A stretch of DNA of 46,470 nucleotides from Pseudomonas alkylphenolica (GTDB taxonomy: Bacteria > Pseudomonadota > Gammaproteobacteria > Pseudomonadales > Pseudomonadaceae): contig NZ_JADUCM010000039.1 of NCBI RefSeq assembly GCF_016009175.1, positions 1 through 46,470 of the forward strand, written 5' to 3'. Position 1 is the stretch's first letter; every line of letters starts with the position of its first letter. The notes beneath the pieces are model-generated. The model made no database searches. It was not told the origin of the DNA and saw only the letters and a program-made list of their open reading frames with translations. Both the position numbers and the translations under genes were made by a program. Shown piece after piece: positions 42,091 through 46,470 of this stretch.

Positions 42091-43149
42091 ATGAGCAAGC
42101 AACCCTCCCTGAGCTACAAGGACGCCGGTGTAGACATCGACGCCGGTGAAGCATTGGTCGAACGCATCAAAGGCGTCGCCAAGCGCACGGCGCGCCCGGA
42201 AGTCATGGGCGGCCTGGGCGGTTTTGGCGCCCTCTGCGAAATCCCGGCCGGCTACAAACAGCCGGTTCTGGTCTCCGGTACCGACGGCGTCGGCACCAAG
42301 CTGCGTCTGGCGCTGAACCTGAACAAGCACGACAGCATCGGCCAGGACCTGGTCGCCATGTGCGTCAATGACCTGGTGGTCTGTGGCGCCGAGCCGCTGT
42401 TCTTCCTCGATTACTACGCCACCGGCAAGCTCAACGTTGACGTCGCAGCTACCGTGGTCACCGGCATCGGCGCTGGCTGCGAACTGGCCGGCTGCTCCCT
42501 GGTCGGCGGTGAAACCGCTGAAATGCCTGGCATGTACGAAGGCGAAGACTACGACCTGGCCGGCTTCTGCGTTGGCGTGGTGGAAAAGGCCGAAATCATC
42601 GACGGCTCCAAGGTTGCCACTGGCGACGCGCTGATCGCCCTGCCGTCTTCCGGCCCGCACTCCAACGGCTACTCGCTGATCCGCAAAATCATCGAAGTGT
42701 CCGGTGCCGACATCGAAAACACCCAGCTCGACGGCACCCCGCTGACCGAACTGCTGATGGCCCCGACCCGCATCTACGTCAAGCCGCTGCTCAAGCTGAT
42801 CAAGGACACCGGCGCGGTCAAGGCCATGGCCCACATTACCGGTGGCGGCCTGCTCGACAACATCCCGCGCGTCCTGCCAAAAGGCGCCCAGGCGGTGGTT
42901 GACGTCGCCAGCTGGAACCGCCCTGCCGTGTTCGACTGGCTGCAACAGCAAGGCAATGTCGACGAGCATGAAATGCACCGCGTTCTGAACTGCGGCGTCG
43001 GCATGGTCATCTGCGTGGCCCAGGACCAGGTCGAAACCGCCCTGAACAACCTGCGCGCTTCGGGCGAGCAGCCATGGGTCATCGGCCAGATCGGTGTTGC
43101 CGCCGAAGGCGCTGCCCAGGTCGAGCTGAAGAACGTCAAGGCGCACTGA
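42091..43149 (+). CDS. purM: Phosphoribosylformylglycinamidine cyclo-ligase
   Basis: 352 aa. AIR synthetase, the fifth step of de novo purine synthesis: ATP-dependent closure of FGAM to AIR. The N-terminal LSYKDAGVDIDAGEALV, the VSGTDGVGTKLRLAL motif (~60-75), and GGETAEMPGMYEGEDYDLAGF (~140-160) are family signatures. The ATG at 42091 matches the usual start. The stop overlaps the purN start by one base. Confidence 0.97.
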   Translation: MSKQPSLSYKDAGVDIDAGEALVERIKGVAKRTARPEVMGGLGGFGALCEIPAGYKQPVLVSGTDGVGTKLRLALNLNKHDSIGQDLVAMCVNDLVVCGAEPLFFLDYYATGKLNVDVAATVVTGIGAGCELAGCSLVGGETAEMPGMYEGEDYDLAGFCVGVVEKAEIIDGSKVATGDALIALPSSGPHSNGYSLIRKIIEVSGADIENTQLDGTPLTELLMAPTRIYVKPLLKLIKDTGAVKAMAHITGGGLLDNIPRVLPKGAQAVVDVASWNRPAVFDWLQQQGNVDEHEMHRVLNCGVGMVICVAQDQVETALNNLRASGEQPWVIGQIGVAAEGAAQVELKNVKAH

Positions 43150-43802
43150 TGCCGAGTACGTCGTGTGATGTCGTGGTGCTGCTGTCTGGCACCGGCAGCA
43201 ACCTGCAAGCCTTGATCGACAGTTTCCGCACCGGCGACAGCCCGGTGCGGATCCGCGCGGTCATCTCCAACCGCGCCGACGCCTATGGCCTGCAGCGCGC
43301 CCGCGATGCCGGTATCGACACGGCGGTACTCGACCACAAAGCCTTCGAGGGCCGCGAGGCCTTCGACGCCGCGCTGGTCGAACTGATCGACGGTTTCCAG
43401 CCGCACCTGGTGGTGCTGGCCGGTTTCATGCGCATCCTCAGCGCGGGGTTCGTGCGTCACTATCAAGGCCGCCTGTTGAACATCCATCCGTCGCTGCTGC
43501 CCAAATACAAGGGACTGCACACTCATCAGCGCGCACTCGAGGCAGGTGACACCGAGCACGGTTGCAGCGTGCACTTCGTCACCGAGGAACTCGACGGCGG
43601 GCCGCTGGTCGTACAGGCAGTAATACCGGTAGAGTTGGATGACACGCCAGAACGTCTGGCGCAACGGGTTCATAGCCAGGAACACCAGATCTACCCGCTG
43701 GCGGTGCGCTGGTTCGCCGAAGGCCGTTTGCGCCTTGGCGAGCACGGTGCTGTACTGGATGGCCAGCCTCTGGCGGCCAGCGGCCACTTGATTCGACCCT
43801 AG
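43149..43802 (+). CDS. purN: Phosphoribosylglycinamide formyltransferase
   Basis: 217 aa. Folate-dependent GAR transformylase, step three of purine synthesis. GTGSNLQALID lies near residue 12, the catalytic asparagine-histidine region is NIHPSLLPKYKGLHTHQRAL (~105-125), and ELDGGPLVVQ carries the aspartate. Start overlaps purM as TGATG, so translation is coupled. A DUF3108 gene follows by 8 bp. Confidence 0.97.
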   Translation: MPSTSCDVVVLLSGTGSNLQALIDSFRTGDSPVRIRAVISNRADAYGLQRARDAGIDTAVLDHKAFEGREAFDAALVELIDGFQPHLVVLAGFMRILSAGFVRHYQGRLLNIHPSLLPKYKGLHTHQRALEAGDTEHGCSVHFVTEELDGGPLVVQAVIPVELDDTPERLAQRVHSQEHQIYPLAVRWFAEGRLRLGEHGAVLDGQPLAASGHLIRP

Positions 43803-43810
43803 GAGAAATT

Positions 43811-44521
43811 ATGCGTCGCGCCCTGCTCTTTGCACTTGCCGTGCTCGCACTGCCGCTACAGGCAGCGGATCTCAAGCCTTTCTCGGCCAGCTACACCGCC
43901 GACTGGAAGCAGCTGCCCATGAGTGGCACCGCCGAGCGCAGCCTGGAAAAGAACGCCAACGGTACCTGGAGCCTGAACTTCAAGGCATCGATGATGATTG
44001 CCAGCCTGACCGAGCAAAGCACCCTGAAGCTGGACAAGGACACGCTGCTGCCGCAAACCTACCACTTCGAACGTGGCGGGCTGGGCAAGGCCAAGAAAGT
44101 TGACCTGGATTTCGACTGGAGCAGCAAGCAGATCACCGGCACCGACCGCGGTGACGCGATCAAGCTGCCGCTCAACCGTGGCGTGCTGGACAAGTCCACC
44201 TACCAGCTGGCACTGCAACACGATGTCGCCGCCGGTAAAAAGAGCGTGAGCTACCAGGTGGTCGATGGCGACGAAATCGATACCTATGACTTCCGCGTCC
44301 TGGGTACCGAAAAAGTCACCACCAAGACCGGCCAGGTCGATGCCATCAAGGTCGAGCGCGTACGCGACCCGAGCCAGAGCAAGCGCATCACCGAACTGTG
44401 GTTCGCCAAAGACTGGGACTACCTGCTGGTGCAACTGCGCCAGGTCGAAACCGACGGCAAGGAGTATGTGATCGTACTCCAGGACGGTACGGTTGATGGC
44501 AAGGCAGTGTCCGGCAAGTAA
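43811..44521 (+). CDS. DUF3108 family exported protein
   Basis: 236 aa with a signal peptide (cleavage near LQA-ADL, residue ~19). The mature part is rich in beta strands, the DUF3108 pattern; function unknown and a periplasmic location is inferred. It follows purN by eight bases with AGGAGAAATT before the ATG, so it is co-transcribed. A good terminator follows 25 bases after the stop. Confidence 0.88.
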   Translation: MRRALLFALAVLALPLQAADLKPFSASYTADWKQLPMSGTAERSLEKNANGTWSLNFKASMMIASLTEQSTLKLDKDTLLPQTYHFERGGLGKAKKVDLDFDWSSKQITGTDRGDAIKLPLNRGVLDKSTYQLALQHDVAAGKKSVSYQVVDGDEIDTYDFRVLGTEKVTTKTGQVDAIKVERVRDPSQSKRITELWFAKDWDYLLVQLRQVETDGKEYVIVLQDGTVDGKAVSGK

Positions 44522-44545
44522 TTGCCCGACAGCTGGCTACACCCG

Positions 44546-44576
44546 AAACCCCGCCCTGTGCGGGGTTTCTTTTTTT
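44546..44576 (+). terminator. Terminator after purM-purN-DUF3108
   Basis: AAACCCCGC-CCTGT-GCGGGGTTT, 9-bp stem followed by CTTTTTTT on the plus strand. Confidence 0.92.
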
Positions 44577-44703
44577 GCAGGCGCCGATTTCAAGCCAGCA
44601 TGAAAGATGTTTCATGGCCCGAACATTTACTTAGCCAGCTATCAAACCCTATAAAAGAGACCTGCGACACGGTGCCGCAGTTAACTGAAAGTGGAGTTTG
44701 CAG

Positions 44704-44886
44704 ATGACTGTCAAAGTAACTGAGCGCGACGAAAACAAAATGTCTTACGAAAGCCTTGCCGCTGGTTTGCGCATCTGGGATGTGCACCAGCAGGACGAAC
44801 TGGTGGGCATGTTCCACAACGAACATGAAGCCCACAGCTACCGTATCGAACTGGAATTCCTCGAAACCAGACAGCAACAGCAATAG
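44704..44886 (+). CDS. Small hypothetical protein, 60 aa
   Basis: Not recognised. The soluble product has a polar N-terminus, a centre reading GLRIWDVHQQDELVGMFHN and a glutamine-rich tail, probably a small beta-alpha domain. GGAG lies eight bases before the ATG at 44704, and a TTG six bases upstream is less likely. It has its own terminator hairpin. Codon use is like its neighbours. Confidence 0.75.
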   Translation: MTVKVTERDENKMSYESLAAGLRIWDVHQQDELVGMFHNEHEAHSYRIELEFLETRQQQQ

Positions 44887-44896
44887 CCCACTGCAG

Positions 44897-44927
44897 AAAA
44901 AACAAACCCCGCCGTGGCGGGGTTTGT
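44897..44927. terminator. Bidirectional terminator between the 60-aa gene and the DUF2058 gene
   Basis: ACAAACCCCGCC-GT-GGCGGGGTTTGT is a long GC stem. The minus strand continues with TTTTTTCTG, a good terminator for the DUF2058 gene. On the plus strand no T-run follows. Confidence 0.85.
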
Positions 44928-44932
44928 CGTGA

Positions 44933-45472
44933 TTACCACATCAGATCGTCAGGGATCACATACGCGGCGTACGGATCATCGGCATCCGGCTCTTCCACTT
45001 GGGTATTGAGCAGCACGATACGCTTGGGATCACGCTCCTGGATCTTCAGCGCCGCTTCACGCGGGATCACTTCGTATCCACCGCCATGGGCGACGATGGC
45101 CAGGGAGCCGCTGCTGAGCTTGCTGCGCATCAGGGCGTTGACCGACAGGCGCTTGACCTTCTTGTCGTCGACGAAGTTGTAGTAGTCCTCGGTGGTCAGC
45201 TTGGGCAGGCGCGACACCTCGATCAACTGCTTGACCTGGGCGGCACGGGCCTTTTGCTCGGCCTTCTCCTGCTGCTGACGATTGAGTTCCTGATCGCGCT
45301 TGGCCTTTTCGGCCATGGCTTCACGCGCCAGGCGCTGCTGCGAATCGTCAACTTCCACCTGACCTTTGTGTTCCAGGCGCTTTTGCTTCTTCTGTTCTTT
45401 ACTGACCTGCTTGACCTGTTTCTGGTTGACCAGACCGGCCTTGAGCAATTGGTCGCGAAGGGAAAGGCTCAT
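44933..45472 (-). CDS. DUF2058 family protein (YaiL-like)
   Basis: 179 aa. The N-terminus (SLSLRDQLLKAGLVNQKQVKQ) is followed by a highly charged lysine/glutamate/glutamine helix (~20-80), then a compact C-terminal domain with DYYNFVDDKKVKRL and YEVIPREAALKI. Family proteins are thought to be nucleoid- or RNA-associated; the exact role is unclear. The ATG at 45472 has AAGGGAAAGG upstream. mazG lies 25 bp before it on the same strand. Confidence 0.9.
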   Translation of the reverse strand: MSLSLRDQLLKAGLVNQKQVKQVSKEQKKQKRLEHKGQVEVDDSQQRLAREAMAEKAKRDQELNRQQQEKAEQKARAAQVKQLIEVSRLPKLTTEDYYNFVDDKKVKRLSVNALMRSKLSSGSLAIVAHGGGYEVIPREAALKIQERDPKRIVLLNTQVEEPDADDPYAAYVIPDDLMW

Positions 45473-45497
45473 CGTTCACTCACTTATGTGCTTCTGC

Positions 45498-46331
45498 TCA
45501 GCCGCAGCTGGGCAGGTTCTTTTCCTGACGTTTGGCTTCGCCCCAGAGTGCGTCCATGTCTTCAAGGGTGCAATCTTCAATCGGACGCCCCATATCGCGC
45601 AATGCCTGCTCGATAAAACGGAAACGTCGCTCAAATTTCTGGTTGGCGCCGCGCAGCGCATTTTCCGGATCGACTTTCAGATGGCGGGCCAGGTTGACCG
45701 TGGCAAACAGCAGGTCGCCGACCTCTTCAGCCAGCGCGGCATTGTCATTATCGGCCATGGCCTGCAGCACTTCGTCGAGCTCTTCACGCACCTTGTCGAG
45801 TACCGGCAAGGCATCCGGCCAGTCGAACCCGACCTTGGCCGTGCGCTTTTGCAGTTTGGCGGCCCGGGACAGCGCGGGCAAGGCGGCCGGTACGTCATCG
45901 AGCAACGACAACTGTTCGGGAACGCCCTTCTCGGCCCGCTCCTGGGCTTTGATTTCTTCCCAGCGCTGCTTGACCTGGGCCTCGTCGAGCTTGGGCGTGT
46001 CCAGCGGCGCATACAGCTCACCGGTAGGGAACACATGCGGATGGCGACGGATCAGCTTGCGGGTAATGCTGTCGATCACCCCGGCAAACTCGAAGCGCCC
46101 TTCTTCACGGGCCAGCTGGCTGTAATAGACCACCTGGAACAGCAGGTCGCCCAACTCGCCCTGCAAGTGCTCGAAGTCGCTGCGCTCGATGGCGTCGGCC
46201 ACTTCGTAGGCTTCTTCAAGGGTGTAGGGAATGATCGTCGCGTAGGTCTGCTTGAGGTCCCACGGACAACCGTACTGCGGGTCGCGCAGGCGGGCCATGA
46301 GGTGGAGCAGGTCATCCAGGGTATACATCAT
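45498..46331 (-). CDS. mazG: Nucleoside triphosphate pyrophosphohydrolase MazG
   Basis: 277 aa with two MazG domains. The first has CPWDLKQTY and the metal-binding EEAYEVADAIE followed by GDLLFQVVYYSQLA (~25-85). The second has EELDEVLQAMADND and EEVGDLLFATVNLARHL (~180-225). MazG hydrolyses (d)NTPs to NMP and PPi; it can limit aberrant nucleotides and ppGpp effects. Two adjacent ATGs (46331, 46328) are possible starts. relA is expected upstream but only 139 bases remain and no relA sequence is visible. Confidence 0.95.
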   Translation of the reverse strand: MMYTLDDLLHLMARLRDPQYGCPWDLKQTYATIIPYTLEEAYEVADAIERSDFEHLQGELGDLLFQVVYYSQLAREEGRFEFAGVIDSITRKLIRRHPHVFPTGELYAPLDTPKLDEAQVKQRWEEIKAQERAEKGVPEQLSLLDDVPAALPALSRAAKLQKRTAKVGFDWPDALPVLDKVREELDEVLQAMADNDNAALAEEVGDLLFATVNLARHLKVDPENALRGANQKFERRFRFIEQALRDMGRPIEDCTLEDMDALWGEAKRQEKNLPSCG

Positions 46332-46351
46332 GTGATCTCTGTTCAGGCAGG

Positions 46352-46390
46352 CCCGGCCTCGTCACCGGCAACGCCCGCTCCTGCGGAGCC
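46352..46390. repeat. Degenerate REP-like sequence
   Basis: GGCCTCGTCACCGGCAACGC followed by CCGCTCCTGCGG resembles the Pseudomonas REP core with several mismatches. It lies between mazG and the window end. The remaining bases to 46470 contain no recognised gene. Confidence 0.3.
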
Positions 46391-46470
46391 CGGGTGTGCC
46401 GGTAGTTTGCAATTAAAGACGACCCTACTACCCAAACAGAAGATAGTTGAGCAACGACCTAAGAGAGACA

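Noticed and set aside
1..46470. CRISPR arrays, insertion sequences, phage or plasmid genes
   Set aside because: No regularly spaced direct repeats, transposase, integrase or structural phage genes were seen; gene content and order are core Pseudomonas.
46332..46470. Partial relA at the right edge
   Set aside because: relA is expected upstream of mazG, but all frames here contain stops and no RelA sequence can be read.

Overview
This 46.5 kb window is chromosomal DNA of a Pseudomonas, most likely the P. putida / P. fluorescens side of the genus. The evidence is high GC content, Pseudomonas-type gene content (a fused assimilatory nitrate reductase/flavoprotein, a CrbS/MxtR-type symporter-kinase, a cobO-to-cobS late cobalamin operon, relA-side mazG, hda next to purMN) and a gene order recalled as similar to P. 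putida. About 44 protein genes and two tRNAs are supported. No insertion sequence, prophage or CRISPR array was seen. The first ~130 bases are homopolymer-rich and look like an unreliable contig end over a REP-type repeat.

Layout. (1) 0-5 kb: nasA on the minus strand, behind a leader with a sigma-54 match, an ANTAR-type hairpin and an intrinsic terminator; then a tRNA-Val/tRNA-Asp pair. (2) 5-16.5 kb: rdgC; the guanidinium exporter gene sugE/gdx behind a guanidine-II (mini-ykkC) riboswitch; an LplT-like transporter fused to a PlsC acyltransferase; a TehA/SLAC1-type channel; an MFS transporter; the CrbS/MxtR kinase; rmuC, which overlaps the kinase gene tail to tail; and a Sel1-repeat protein. 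(3) 16.5-25.3 kb: a 950-bp non-coding stretch with a DnaA-box cluster, small conserved-type hypotheticals, a FadL porin, a LysR/DUF2798 divergent pair, a periplasmic glutathione peroxidase, a MarR-MFS-micro-ORF unit with matching palindromic operators, and a secreted GH5 glycosidase.

(4) 25.4-34.5 kb: a ten-gene, mostly overlapping minus-strand operon, cobO-cobB-bluB-cobD-cobC-cobQ-cobU-cobT-cobC(phosphatase)-cobS. It is headed by a cobalamin riboswitch and covers corrinoid adenosylation, late amidation, aminopropanol attachment, lower-ligand (DMB) synthesis and activation, and final assembly. Corrin-ring synthesis genes are not here. (5) 34.7-41.7 kb: a hypothetical gene, a sorbosone-dehydrogenase-like lipoprotein, an O-methyltransferase, two tandem NlpC/P60 lipoproteins, hda, a PerM-type permease and a DUF2066 protein. 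(6) 42-46.4 kb: purM-purN-DUF3108, a 60-residue hypothetical, a DUF2058 protein and mazG.

Most of the window is core genome. The best second-look items are regulatory: the guanidine-II riboswitch before sugE, the nasA attenuator leader, the paired MarR operators with a possibly leaderless marR transcript, the structured leader before the gene at 18433, the DnaA-box cluster in the long gap, and a 40-codon membrane micro-ORF coupled to an MFS gene. No clearly new multi-gene system was found.
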